The notes: generated from the letters alone by a model not told the origin. Shown: positions 17,649 to 26,293, numbered from the stretch's first letter. The stretch: DNA of 64,000 bases from Methanobrevibacter woesei (GCF_003111605.1 NZ_MZGU01000007.1:52913-116912), one strand, 5' to 3'. Numbers and translations: made by a program.

Positions 17649-19187
17649 ATGTATGGTAAAGATATGGAAACTATTAAAAAAGAAAATATGAATTTAGCAG
17701 ATAAAATTTATATTTTTGATACCACCTTGAGAGACGGCGAACAAGCTCCAGGTGTTGCTTTAACAGTTGACGAAAAAATCCAGATTGCTCAAAGTTTGGA
17801 TAAATTGGGAGTTGACAAAATTGAAGCAGGTTTCCCAGCATCTTCTAAAGGTGAAATAGAATCTTGCCGTAAAATTCATAATCTTGTTGATTGTACTACT
17901 GTTGGACTAGCTAGAACCGTTTTTAAAGACATTGATGCTGTTCTTGATGCTGATTTAGACTATATGCATACTTTTATCGGCACATCACCTCTTCATAGAG
18001 ATTATAAATTAAAAATGTCTAAAGAGAAAATCATAGAAACTGCTATTAATGCAGTTGAATATGGTAAAGATCATGGTTTAACAATAGAGTTTTCTGCAGA
18101 AGATGCAACAAGAACTGAAGGTGATTTTCTTTTTGATGTTTACCGTTCTGTTGTTGATGCTGGTGCTGATTTTTTAAATGTTCCAGATACTGTTGGTGTT
18201 TTAACTCCTATTGTAACTAAACAATTAATCACAGACCTTAAAAATGAATTTACAACTCCTATTAGTGTTCATTTCCATAATGATTTTGGTCTTGCTACTG
18301 CAAACACCTTAACAGCTATTGAATGTGGTGCAAATCAGGCTCATGTAACTGTTAATGGTATTGGTGAGAGAACTGGTAATTCTGCACTTGAAGAGATTGT
18401 TGTTGCCTTACATGCAGCTTATGGAATTGATTTAGATATTGATACTACTCAGCTCTATAACATTTCTGATTCCGTTTCTAGGATTACTGGTATTAAAAAA
18501 CCTGTAAACAAACCAATTGTTGGAGACAATGCATTTGCTCATGAATCTGGAATCCATGTTCATGGAATTTTAAACAATGCTTTAACTTATGAACCAATTT
18601 CTCCTGAACTTGTTGGTCATTCCAGACGTATCATTATTGGAAAACATACAGGAGCTAATGCTTTAAAATCTAAATTAGATGAATTTAATATAGATTTAAA
18701 TGAAGAACAATTTGATAATGTGTTTTCTCAAATTAAAGCATTAGGTGATAAAGGTAAGACAATTACTGATTCTGATTTAAAATCTTTAGCTATTAATGAA
18801 ATCAGTTCTGCAAAAGAAACTCCTATTGTTCTTAAGGGATTAGGTCTTCTATCTGGAGCAATTGTATCTTCAACAGCTACTGTAAAGTTAGAAATTTATG
18901 GTGAAGAAAAAGAAACATCTGCTACTGGAGTAGGTCCAGTTGATGCTGCATTAAATGCTATTAGATCTTTAATTCAAGATACATTAGATGTTGAACTTGA
19001 AGAGTATAATGTTGAAGCTATCACTGGCGGTACTGATGCATTAGCTGAAGTATTTGTTATCAGTTCTGATTCCGAAGGTAATAAATCTACTGGAAGATCT
19101 ACTAATGAAGATATTGTTATGGCAAGTATTTTAGCAGTTCTTGATTCTATTAATAAATTATTACTTTTACAAAGAGTTAATCAATAA
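17649..19187 (+). CDS. leuA: 2-isopropylmalate synthase
   Basis: The enzyme condenses acetyl-CoA with 2-oxoisovalerate at the first step of leucine synthesis. The catalytic barrel carries [10 protein letters not shown] at residues 23-32 and [13 protein letters not shown] with the metal histidines; an NGIGERTGN motif follows. Residues ~385-512 form the allosteric LeuA dimer domain ([26 protein letters not shown]). This domain rules out AksA. Citramalate synthase CimA is the nearest alternative; the segments [10 protein letters not shown] and FHNDFGLAT look more like LeuA, so I prefer leuA. It is monocistronic with a GGA ribosome binding site after an A-rich leader. Confidence 0.82.
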   Translation: MYGKDMETIKKENMNLADKIYIFDTTLRDGEQAPGVALTVDEKIQIAQSLDKLGVDKIEAGFPASSKGEIESCRKIHNLVDCTTVGLARTVFKDIDAVLDADLDYMHTFIGTSPLHRDYKLKMSKEKIIETAINAVEYGKDHGLTIEFSAEDATRTEGDFLFDVYRSVVDAGADFLNVPDTVGVLTPIVTKQLITDLKNEFTTPISVHFHNDFGLATANTLTAIECGANQAHVTVNGIGERTGNSALEEIVVALHAAYGIDLDIDTTQLYNISDSVSRITGIKKPVNKPIVGDNAFAHESGIHVHGILNNALTYEPISPELVGHSRRIIIGKHTGANALKSKLDEFNIDLNEEQFDNVFSQIKALGDKGKTITDSDLKSLAINEISSAKETPIVLKGLGLLSGAIVSSTATVKLEIYGEEKETSATGVGPVDAALNAIRSLIQDTLDVELEEYNVEAITGGTDALAEVFVISSDSEGNKSTGRSTNEDIVMASILAVLDSINKLLLLQRVNQ

Positions 19188-19200
19188 CTCTTCTATTTTT

Positions 19201-19983
19201 TTATATTCCCATTGCCATTGTAAGACAATTTCTCAAACCTGGTGCAAGTCCCAGTACAAAAACAGTTAATTTTAAAAGTCCGTTGATATTCTCATCATCA
19301 ATGTATTCATCTATTAGATAAAGTGCTAATGTTATTGCAACTATTTTTAGAGGATACATTGTTATGGCTGTTGAGCTTAAATCATAAAGAAATCCTGGCA
19401 ATACATGTTGTTCTTGATAATTATAAAAATCTACAGCTATAAAAGTTGTAGTTGCGTCAAATACATGGACTGCAAGTATTGATAAATTTATTTTATTTCT
19501 GTATAATTTCCAATATCTTCCAATGAATGCAAAGATAGCTACTATTAATATCCATGGAATCACTATTTGAAGTATAATTTCTATATTGATATGCTGTATA
19601 TTCACAAGAGGAATAATTGCAAATAATATTCCTATGAGAAATATTGTATATCTATAATCAATATCATATTTTCTCCAAATTAAAACACTCACTATCAAGG
19701 AGATGATTGCTGCTATTCCTACCATAAAGTATATTCCAGGAGTTATTAAAAACACATTTAATGGAAAAACTCCATTATCTACTAGTGCTCTTGTACAGGA
19801 TCCAATAAAAATAAATGGTATTAAAGAGTATATTATTGACTTTGGATTTATCTCTAGTTTCTCGAATAATTTTATTATTAAATATAATATTACTATTAAT
19901 ATTATACCATATGTCAATGTATTAAACACTGTATATCCTGAATAAAATATATTTTCTATTATTTCTGGAAGTCCAAGGTCCAT
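19201..19983 (-). CDS. DUF63-like polytopic membrane protein
   Basis: A 260-residue protein with about seven hydrophobic segments. VHVFDATTTFIAVDFYNYQE followed by HVLP, and the C-terminal GLAPGLRNCLTM, match what I recall of the archaeal DUF63 family, whose function is unknown. An R/D pair (CTRALVDNG) lies in a loop near residue 65. It is the last gene of a three-gene operon with a PHP phosphoesterase and a DUF1786 protein, 8 bp after the PHP gene. No signal peptide other than the first membrane span. The association may hint at a shared task, but none can be assigned. Confidence 0.8.
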   Translation of the reverse strand: MDLGLPEIIENIFYSGYTVFNTLTYGIILIVILYLIIKLFEKLEINPKSIIYSLIPFIFIGSCTRALVDNGVFPLNVFLITPGIYFMVGIAAIISLIVSVLIWRKYDIDYRYTIFLIGILFAIIPLVNIQHINIEIILQIVIPWILIVAIFAFIGRYWKLYRNKINLSILAVHVFDATTTFIAVDFYNYQEQHVLPGFLYDLSSTAITMYPLKIVAITLALYLIDEYIDDENINGLLKLTVFVLGLAPGLRNCLTMAMGI

Positions 19984-19991
19984 AAAATCCC

Positions 19992-20642
19992 TTAATGAAT
20001 GTGTTTATGGAATAAATATTTTGATAATTCAATGTTGGAAGTTCCTTTTCCATGAACTTCTACTTTCCCTTTCTTAATTGCTTTCAATACACTGTCTATA
20101 TCCATTTCACAATCGATATTTGTGTAGCAATCTCCAATAAATTCTACATAATGTGCATCACTTGATCCAAGACCTGGTATATTATCATATTCAGAAATAT
20201 TTTTTGCTTTATTGTTACAGTAACCTATTATAAATCTTGCATTTTTTACTTCTATTGCATCAAAATCTAATGTTTTATAATTTATTTTATGTAGAAGTCC
20301 GTGTCTATAATAACAATATGGGTGGGGAATAATAGCTATTCCTCCTTGGTCACGAATTTTATCAATTGTTTCTTGAGCAGGTAATCCTTCTTCTATCTTT
20401 TCTTCACATCCAAAGCCTAAAATATGCCCTTTTTCAGATGAAATCTCAATAGATGGAATTACGAGTATATCGTCCCGATTTTTTGTAAGTTCTACTGCAA
20501 CTTTTGATCCTTCTACTGTATTGTGGTCACTGATAGCTATTATATCTAATTTAAGGTCGATAGATTTTGCTATTATATCTTCTATTTTTGTTAAACTATC
20601 TGGAGAATAACAACTGTGTATATGGGGATCTAAACTATACAT
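19992..20642 (-). CDS. PHP-domain metal-dependent phosphoesterase
   Basis: A 216-residue stand-alone PHP domain. The first metal motif is H7-I-H9 in LDPHIHSCYSPD, the second is SDHN at 39-42, then E67-type ISSEKGH, HPYCYYRH near 112, and GSSDAH near 160. These are the ligands of a trinuclear metal site. Family members hydrolyse histidinol phosphate, nucleotides or other phosphoesters. The protein lacks polymerase or HisK-specific features. Its start overlaps the 3' end of the upstream DUF1786 gene by 8 bp, which indicates coupled translation. The substrate is unknown; hisJ-type histidinol phosphatase is possible but the operon does not support it. Confidence 0.83.
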   Translation of the reverse strand: MYSLDPHIHSCYSPDSLTKIEDIIAKSIDLKLDIIAISDHNTVEGSKVAVELTKNRDDILVIPSIEISSEKGHILGFGCEEKIEEGLPAQETIDKIRDQGGIAIIPHPYCYYRHGLLHKINYKTLDFDAIEVKNARFIIGYCNNKAKNISEYDNIPGLGSSDAHYVEFIGDCYTNIDCEMDIDSVLKAIKKGKVEVHGKGTSNIELSKYLFHKHIH

Positions 20643-21675
20643 TATATTCCTTTTCTATTGTTTTTATTAATCCAATGGTTCCAGTCATCATTACATCTCC
20701 ACCAGGACATGCATGATGCCAGTCTAGATTTGTTTTTTCTATTAATTCTCTTTTAGGTCCAGCAACTATTACTTTTTCAATTTTAGATATTGGATTTAAT
20801 ATATGTGCTCCATGTCCATGGTCATTGTAGACTTCTTCATTTGTTATTACGCCATCAGCAAGTCTTTTTATGTATCTTTCTAATGATTCACCTGTTAGTG
20901 CAGAAGTATGATGTTCAAATAATCCTTGGATTTTCCCATCTTCTATTGATGCTGCTGTTGTATGTCCATTTCCAATATCGATTGCAATATAACTGTTTAA
21001 TCTTTCAGCCACTTTATCATATTGCATTCCAGCTATTGAAGCGAATTTTGTATCCATTAATAAAGGTTCTATTTCAATTCCTTCATCTTCTAATCTTTTT
21101 TCAACGCCTTTCATTCTTGAGTAATATTCTGGAACATTACCACACATTCCAAATTTTTCTGGTTCAAGGGGTTCTGTTAATTTTTCTCTGATTTTTTCAA
21201 ATCTAAAGTCTCTATCACCCATATTATCATTGTGGCCATGATCTTGTACTGCAATAGCTATTTTATCAAAATCAAAGTTTAAATCATACCCTATTAGGAA
21301 TTCTGCAAGTTTAGTAATGTCAATATCACCTAAAGTTATTTTTGTATATCCACAATAACTTTTACTACTGTCTGCAATTTCTATTCCAAGAGATTCTACT
21401 TCTTTTAGATTATCTCTTATTGTTTTTGCACAGCGCTCTTCCATTACTACTTTATATCCCTTGTCCATGTGTTCAAGTATTCTTTTTTTTAGATTTCCTC
21501 CACCCATTATTTCTCCATTAAAATAGATGTCATTTTCAACATCAGCCATTATTTGTCCAATATATAAATGAGGGGATGGAAGTACTAATTTAATAGAATT
21601 TTCTATTTCCTTTGTACTATCATAGACCATTATGTCCTGTGTTCCTTTTCCTACATCGATTGATAAAATTCTCAT
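20635..21675 (-). CDS. DUF1786-like ASKHA-fold protein
   Basis: A 346-residue protein starting MRILSIDVGKGTQDIMVYD, a phosphate-1-type loop, with a second YIAIDIGNGHTTAA near residue 225, so it has the two-lobed actin/sugar-kinase-like ATPase fold. It fits the archaeal DUF1786 family, sometimes labelled as pyruvate formate-lyase activating enzyme-related although no radical SAM cysteine motif is present. HDHGHN-like and HHACPGGD motifs and several cysteines suggest a metal or redox role. It is first in the operon with the PHP and DUF63 genes. Its promoter region contains the first of two TGTACA boxes shared with trpB2. The function is unknown. Confidence 0.75.
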   Translation of the reverse strand: MRILSIDVGKGTQDIMVYDSTKEIENSIKLVLPSPHLYIGQIMADVENDIYFNGEIMGGGNLKKRILEHMDKGYKVVMEERCAKTIRDNLKEVESLGIEIADSSKSYCGYTKITLGDIDITKLAEFLIGYDLNFDFDKIAIAVQDHGHNDNMGDRDFRFEKIREKLTEPLEPEKFGMCGNVPEYYSRMKGVEKRLEDEGIEIEPLLMDTKFASIAGMQYDKVAERLNSYIAIDIGNGHTTAASIEDGKIQGLFEHHTSALTGESLERYIKRLADGVITNEEVYNDHGHGAHILNPISKIEKVIVAGPKRELIEKTNLDWHHACPGGDVMMTGTIGLIKTIEKEYNV

Positions 21676-21715
21676 AATTTATATTATTTTGTTACTTTTA
21701 TATAATATCTTTTAT

Positions 21716-21743
21716 AATGTATTTTTTTGTACAATAAAGTTTA
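21716..21743. promoter_or_regulatory. TRP box, distal copy
   Basis: The palindrome TGTACA at 21728-21733 lies inside a ~28-bp direct repeat (AATGTAT, T-run, TGTACAAT, then AGTTTA) whose second copy is at 21801-21827. In Methanothermobacter, TrpY binds TGTACA TRP boxes and represses the trp operon and trpB2. This copy is also about 40-70 bp upstream of the divergent DUF1786 gene. Confidence 0.65.
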
Positions 21744-21800
21744 TATATTAACATAGATGTAATTATAATTGTTACTATTAAATGTAAAATTCATTGTATT

Positions 21801-21827
21801 AATGTATATTTTTGTACAATGAGTTTA
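21801..21827. promoter_or_regulatory. TRP box, proximal copy upstream of trpB2
   Basis: TGTACA at 21813-21818 sits in AATGTATATTTTTGTACAAT followed by GAGTTTA, about 55 bp before the trpB2 ATG. The spacing between the two TGTACA cores is 85 bp. It is a likely operator for a TrpY-type repressor. Confidence 0.7.
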
Positions 21828-21873
21828 TTCAATATTATTTGTTTCATGTAATTTATTAAAATGAGGTGTTTAT

Positions 21874-23181
21874 ATGGCGAAAAATTTCAAAATTACTTTA
21901 TCATCTGACGAAGTGCCTAAAAATTGGTATAATATTAATGCAGACTTGCCTGAACCTTTACCAAAACCTAAAAATAGTGAAGGTCATGACCAAATAGCTG
22001 CACTAGAAAAAGCTTTTACTAAAGCTGCTTTAGAACAAGAATTTTCTACTGAAAGATATATTAAAATTCCTAATGAAGTTAGAGAGTTATATATGCAAAT
22101 GGGTAGGCCTTCTCCATTGTTTAGAGCTACTCGTTTAGAAGAAAAACTCAATACTCCTGCTAAAATTTATTATAAACGTGAAGATACTTCACCTACTGGT
22201 TCTCATAAGTTAAATAGTGCAATTCCACAAGCTTATTTTGCTAAAAAAGAAGGGGTTGAAAGATTAACAACCGAAACTGGTGCAGGACAATGGGGTACTG
22301 CTTTATCATTAGCTTGTAATTTACTTGATTTAGAATGTACTGTTTATATGGTGAGAGTTTCATTTAATCAAAAACCTGATAGAAAGAATATAATGAACAT
22401 CTATGATGGTCAAGTTTTCGCTTCTCCAAGTAATAACACAAAAGTTGGTCGTGAAATATTAGAAAAAGACCCTGATCACCCTGGATCTTTAGGAATAGCT
22501 ATTTCTGAAGCAATGGAAGAAGCTTTGGAATATGATAATGTTAAATATACCTTGGGTAGTGTATTAAATCATGTAATGTTACATCAAACTGTTATTGGTC
22601 AGGAACTTAAGGTTCAACTAGAAAAAGCTGAAGAAGAACCTGATGTTATGATTGCTTGTACTGGTGGTGGAAGTAACTTTGCTGGTGCTTTATTCCCATT
22701 TATTAAAGATAAAATTGATGGAAATTCTGATACACAATTCATTGGTGTAGAGCCTAGTGCTTGCCCTACTTTAACTAAAGGTTCTTATGAATATGACTTT
22801 GGAGATACTAATGGTTTCACCCCTCTTATGAAAATGTATACCTTAGGACATGACTTCGTTGCTCCTACTGTTCATGCTGGTGGATTAAGATATCATGGAA
22901 TGTCTCCTCAAGTATCTTTACTTGCTGATCATGGATTATTTGAAGCAAGGTCTGCTCATCAACAAGATGTATTTAAAGCAGGAATCATGTTTGCTAGAAA
23001 TGAAGGTGTTTTACCTGCTCCTGAGACTACTCATGCTATTAAAGCAGGTATTGATGAAGCACTTAAGGCTAAAGAAACTGGTGAAGAAAAAACTATTGTT
23101 ATTAACTTCTCAGGTCATGGAATGCTTGACCTTAAAGGTTATGCTAGCTATTTCGAAGGAACTATGCCTAACAGCAAATAA
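21874..23181 (+). CDS. trpB2: Tryptophan synthase beta-like protein TrpB2
   Basis: A 435-residue PLP enzyme. The PLP lysine is K112 in SPTGSHKLNSA and the glycine-rich phosphate loop is TGGGSNFAG near residue 265. The N-terminal extension (about 50 residues before the core) and the length are those of the TrpB2 group, which is distinct from trp-operon TrpB1 and works without tight TrpA partnering. It converts indole (or phosphoserine) plus serine to tryptophan. The gene has a GAGGTG ribosome binding site and stands alone behind two TGTACA boxes. In Methanothermobacter, trpB2 is known to be under TrpY control, so the same regulation is likely. Downstream is the heptamer array. Confidence 0.92.
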   Translation: MAKNFKITLSSDEVPKNWYNINADLPEPLPKPKNSEGHDQIAALEKAFTKAALEQEFSTERYIKIPNEVRELYMQMGRPSPLFRATRLEEKLNTPAKIYYKREDTSPTGSHKLNSAIPQAYFAKKEGVERLTTETGAGQWGTALSLACNLLDLECTVYMVRVSFNQKPDRKNIMNIYDGQVFASPSNNTKVGREILEKDPDHPGSLGIAISEAMEEALEYDNVKYTLGSVLNHVMLHQTVIGQELKVQLEKAEEEPDVMIACTGGGSNFAGALFPFIKDKIDGNSDTQFIGVEPSACPTLTKGSYEYDFGDTNGFTPLMKMYTLGHDFVAPTVHAGGLRYHGMSPQVSLLADHGLFEARSAHQQDVFKAGIMFARNEGVLPAPETTHAIKAGIDEALKAKETGEEKTIVINFSGHGMLDLKGYASYFEGTMPNSK

Positions 23182-23210
23182 ATTTCCTTCTTTTATTTTT
23201 TTAATTTTTC

Positions 23211-23651
23211 AAGTTATAACTTATAACTTATTACTTAAAAATTATTTCTTATAATTAATAACTTATACTAAATAACTATTAACTTAAAAGTTATAACTTA
23301 TTTCTTTTAACTTATTTGTTCTAACTTAAATGGTAAAAGGTACAATTTATAAGAGATAAGTTCTAAATTATTAGTTAGAATTTATTAGTTAAAACTTACA
23401 AATTATTAGTTAGCAGATTTAACTTATTCCTTAGATGTTAAAACTTAATTCTTTTAACTTATCTGTTAGATGTTAAAACTTACAAATTATCAGTTAACAG
23501 GTCTAAGTTATTTCTTAAAAGTTAGGTGTTTTAACTTATTTCTTAAACTTTAGATGGTATAAATTAAAACTTATTCCTTTGAAGTTAGAGATTATAAATT
23601 AATTCTTACACTTTTTAACTTAAAAATTATAAATTAAAACTTATATCTTAT
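23211..23651 (+). repeat. Array of 63 contiguous degenerate heptamers, candidate centromere-like site
   Basis: The entire gap between trpB2 and parA divides into 63 consecutive 7-bp units without any phase slip. The best copies are AACTTAT and AACTTAA, with consensus WWSTTAW. By my count, 47 of 63 units have TTA at positions 4-6. All 16 plus-strand AACTTA hexamers start in the same phase (for example 23281, 23295, 23309, 23323; then 23421, 23442, 23456, 23477). A period of 7 is incompatible with coding. A segment of about 41 bp is also nearly repeated at 23393 and 23477. The array ends 24 bp before the parA start. Contiguous unspaced heptads are the layout of the pSM19035 omega-repressor centromere, so a partition role is inferred. 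Confidence 0.9.
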
Positions 23652-23675
23652 AATAAATTATGGGAGATTTTTAAA

Positions 23676-24455
23676 TTGGGTGAAGTAATAGCTGTTATGA
23701 ATCAAAAAGGAGGTTGTGGAAAGACTACTACTGTTGTTAATACTGCAACTTCATTAGCTTTAATGGGTAAATCAGTTTTAGTTGTGGATATGGATCCTCA
23801 GGCTAATGCAACTACAAGTTTTGGGATTGATAAGACAAAATTAGAAAATACAATTTATGATGCTATAACTGGTAAAATTAGTGTTAAAAAAGCTGCAATT
23901 CCTACTTTTATAAAAAATTTATTTATTATTCCAAGTAACATGTCTTTAAGTGGTGCAGGTGTAGAATTAAGTGAAAAAGAGAATTATCACATTATTTTAA
24001 AAAACACCCTTAGGGGCATAGTTGATTTATTCGATTATATTTTCATTGATTTACCTCCTTCATTAGGTGTAATAACTGTTAATGCATTAGTTGCATCAGA
24101 CAGTGTTTTAATCCCTATTCAAGCAGAATATTATGCTTTAGAAGGTGTAGCTGATTTAATTAGCACTATTAAATTAGTTGAAAAAAGATTAAGAAGCCCA
24201 ACTCCTATTAAAGGAATACTTCTAACATTATATGATAAAAGAACTAGACTTAGTAGAGATGTTCATAAAGAGCTTAAAAAATACTTTGAAAGCCGTAATT
24301 TATTATTTAAAACTATTATTCCAAGGAATATCCGTCTTGCTGAAGCTCCTAGTCATGGAAAACCATGTTTAATCTATGATCCAGAAAGTACAGGAACTAA
24401 AGCTTATCTAAACTTAGCAAATGAAATAATTGAAAGGGACAATCAGGTGTTGTAA
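23676..24455 (+). CDS. parA: ParA/Soj-family partition ATPase
   Basis: A 259-residue ParA. The deviant Walker A KGGCGKTT is at residues 11-18 with the signature lysine K11, switch I VDMDPQANAT near 39-48, Walker B FIDLPPS near 125, and IPRNIRLAEAPSHGKP near the end, typical of chromosomal Soj proteins. There is no N-terminal DNA-binding extension, so it is a small (type Ib-like or chromosomal) ParA. The start is TTG at 23676 with GGGAG at 23662-23666. The ParB-like gene starts at the base after its stop codon. The heptamer array fills the upstream gap. This should be the motor that moves or separates DNA bound by the partner protein. Confidence 0.93.
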   Translation: MGEVIAVMNQKGGCGKTTTVVNTATSLALMGKSVLVVDMDPQANATTSFGIDKTKLENTIYDAITGKISVKKAAIPTFIKNLFIIPSNMSLSGAGVELSEKENYHIILKNTLRGIVDLFDYIFIDLPPSLGVITVNALVASDSVLIPIQAEYYALEGVADLISTIKLVEKRLRSPTPIKGILLTLYDKRTRLSRDVHKELKKYFESRNLLFKTIIPRNIRLAEAPSHGKPCLIYDPESTGTKAYLNLANEIIERDNQVL

Positions 24456-25181
24456 ATGGCTAAAAAAAGACAATCTGGATTGGGAAAAGGGTTAGACTCC
24501 TTAATTCCAGATATTTATAATGAAGACTTTGATAGTAATACTAATTTATCTTTAGAAGATATTTTATCTGAAAATTCTAATAAGGAAGAAACGGAAGTTA
24601 TTGAAGAACCCATAGCAGAGGAAGATAATAATGAAGAAACTTCAGAAGAATATGTTGAGGTTGATTTAGAAGAGGATATTGAAGATAATGAATCTCCTGA
24701 AGAAGTTATTGAAGAACCTATAGAAGAAGAATCTGGGGAAGGTTCCGATTTAAAAGTAGAAGAAGAATCTTTAAATGAAGAGGAATCTGATTTAGAAAAT
24801 GAAGAAGTTAGTGAAGATGATTCTGTTGAGATAGAAGATGATGAAGATGATAAGGAAATTAGTGATGATGCCCATCAAGATGAAAGTGAAACACCACAAG
24901 ATGAAGAAATTGTTGAAACATCCCAAGAGATATCTGATAATGAGGAAAATCAGGAAGAAATTGTTTTAACTGAAAAAGAGATTGCTCATATTGAAGAGGT
25001 TAAAGAGATTGTTGCTAAAAATCCTAGAATAACATTATGGTCTTCTCAATCTGCTGCAGTATTTAGATATTTAAGAAAAACAGAACCTGAATTCAGTATT
25101 AGTAAAGAAGCTTCTATTTTAATTGATGAAGCAGTGTCTAAAAAATATCCGGATATCTGGAAATTATTTGAGGAAGATTAG
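24456..25181 (+). CDS. ParB-like ParA partner with acidic linker and possible ribbon-helix-helix end
   Basis: This 241-residue protein directly follows parA (stop TAA, then ATG). Its N-terminus, KKRQSGLGKGLDSLIP (residues 3-18), closely resembles the LGKGLxALI-type start of bacterial ParB/Spo0J, the peptide that stimulates ParA ATPase. Residues ~23-172 are a low-complexity, very acidic region rich in E and D. The C-terminal ~70 residues are ordered: a helix, then RITLW (191-195, likely strand), a helix to ~212 and a second helix ~216-238, in a strand-helix-helix order like ribbon-helix-helix proteins. There is no ParB nuclease-like or helix-turn-helix core. I do not recognise the family. It converges with the radical SAM gene, overlapping it by 4 bp. 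Confidence 0.75.
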   Translation: MAKKRQSGLGKGLDSLIPDIYNEDFDSNTNLSLEDILSENSNKEETEVIEEPIAEEDNNEETSEEYVEVDLEEDIEDNESPEEVIEEPIEEESGEGSDLKVEEESLNEEESDLENEEVSEDDSVEIEDDEDDKEISDDAHQDESETPQDEEIVETSQEISDNEENQEEIVLTEKEIAHIEEVKEIVAKNPRITLWSSQSAAVFRYLRKTEPEFSISKEASILIDEAVSKKYPDIWKLFEED

Positions 25182-26293
25182 AAAAATTCAAGGGATGGTT
25201 GAAATTCTCCACTTATCTTAATATAAGGTTCAGCACGGTCAACCACAACACCTAATCTTCTCAATTCTTCTTTATCTTTAAATTTATACTTTTTTCTAAT
25301 AGCTATTATTCTTTTTGCTGATTTTACACCAATTCCAGGCACTCTTATTAATTCAATAAATGGTGCTGTATTTATTTCAATTGGGAAAATGTCCATATTA
25401 TTTGCAGCCAGTATTTTAGGATCTTCATTAAGTGATAATTGGTCATTTTCATCGAAAACTAATTCTTTTAATTTAAATTTATAGCTGTTTAATAAGCTGT
25501 CTGCATGATACAGTTTTGAGGTTCTCTCTGTAGTGCATTCCTTTTTATTTTCAAATTCAGTTCCTTCTACTGGTGAAAAAGCTGAAAAATAGCTACGTTT
25601 TAAATCTGTTTTTTTATAGATTTTTTCCATTCTATGTAAGATTTCTTTATCTGTTTCATTATTAGCCCCAACAATTAATTGTGTTGTATGGGTTGAATTG
25701 GGATATGTGGTACTAGCATTTTGAAGTGAATCAATCCAATGGAGCCTTTTTAGGATATCTTTATTATAATCTTTTGTTGAAGACAGTTCTGCAAGTCCAC
25801 TAGCTGTTGCAGCTTCAATATTTATGCTTACTCTGTTAGCTAGTGCCATAGCTCTTTTAATTGAGTCTTTTGATGCTCCTGGAACTACTTTGAGATGAAT
25901 ATAATCATCGTAACCATAAGTTTTTCTTAAAATACGGATGGTTTCTATAGTTTTCTCCATAGTTTTATCTTCATCATCAGAGATTCCAGAGCTTAAAAAA
26001 AGACCATTTACATATCCTCTGTTGTAATAATTTAGGAAAGCTTTAGCTAATTCATCAGGTGATAGCTCTAACCTTGTAAAATGTCTTTTTGATTGGTTAA
26101 TACAGTATTTACAGTCATTTTTACATTTATTTGTTTGTAATGTTTTAAAAAGAGGTATTTGGCATCCATTTGCACCAGTAGCATTGTAAATACCAGGTAG
26201 ATTGACTTGTGAACTCTTATTATGATTTACATAGTCACATAGGTCATACTGTGCTGAGTCTGTAAGTACTTGCATCTTTCCTAAAATACTCAT
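25178..26293 (-). CDS. Radical SAM protein with C-terminal helix-hairpin-helix
   Basis: A 371-residue protein. The radical SAM cluster motif CxxxCxxC is at C57, C61 and C64 in CKNDCKYC. The barrel is followed by a C-terminal helix-hairpin-helix (FIELIRVPGIGVKSAKRII, roughly 315-335), a DNA-binding element. This matches a family annotated as putative DNA modification/repair radical SAM proteins, which in bacteria is often next to a uracil-DNA-glycosylase-like gene; no such gene is here. The reaction is unknown. The gene converges with the ParB-like gene and is divergent from ilvD, with about 115 bp of A+T-rich promoter DNA between. Confidence 0.82.
   Translation of the reverse strand: MSILGKMQVLTDSAQYDLCDYVNHNKSSQVNLPGIYNATGANGCQIPLFKTLQTNKCKNDCKYCINQSKRHFTRLELSPDELAKAFLNYYNRGYVNGLFLSSGISDDEDKTMEKTIETIRILRKTYGYDDYIHLKVVPGASKDSIKRAMALANRVSINIEAATASGLAELSSTKDYNKDILKRLHWIDSLQNASTTYPNSTHTTQLIVGANNETDKEILHRMEKIYKKTDLKRSYFSAFSPVEGTEFENKKECTTERTSKLYHADSLLNSYKFKLKELVFDENDQLSLNEDPKILAANNMDIFPIEINTAPFIELIRVPGIGVKSAKRIIAIRKKYKFKDKEELRRLGVVVDRAEPYIKISGEFQPSLEFF

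Noticed and set aside
20790..21191. 133-codon plus-strand frame rich in Leu, His and Phe
   Set aside because: It is antisense to the DUF1786 gene and has a composition typical of a shadow frame.
22895..23254. 119-codon frame overlapping the 3' end of trpB2
   Set aside because: It is an out-of-frame Leu-rich shadow of trpB2 that runs into the heptad array.
23211..23651. Heptad array considered as a CRISPR array
   Set aside because: The units are contiguous 7-mers without spacers and no cas genes are nearby.
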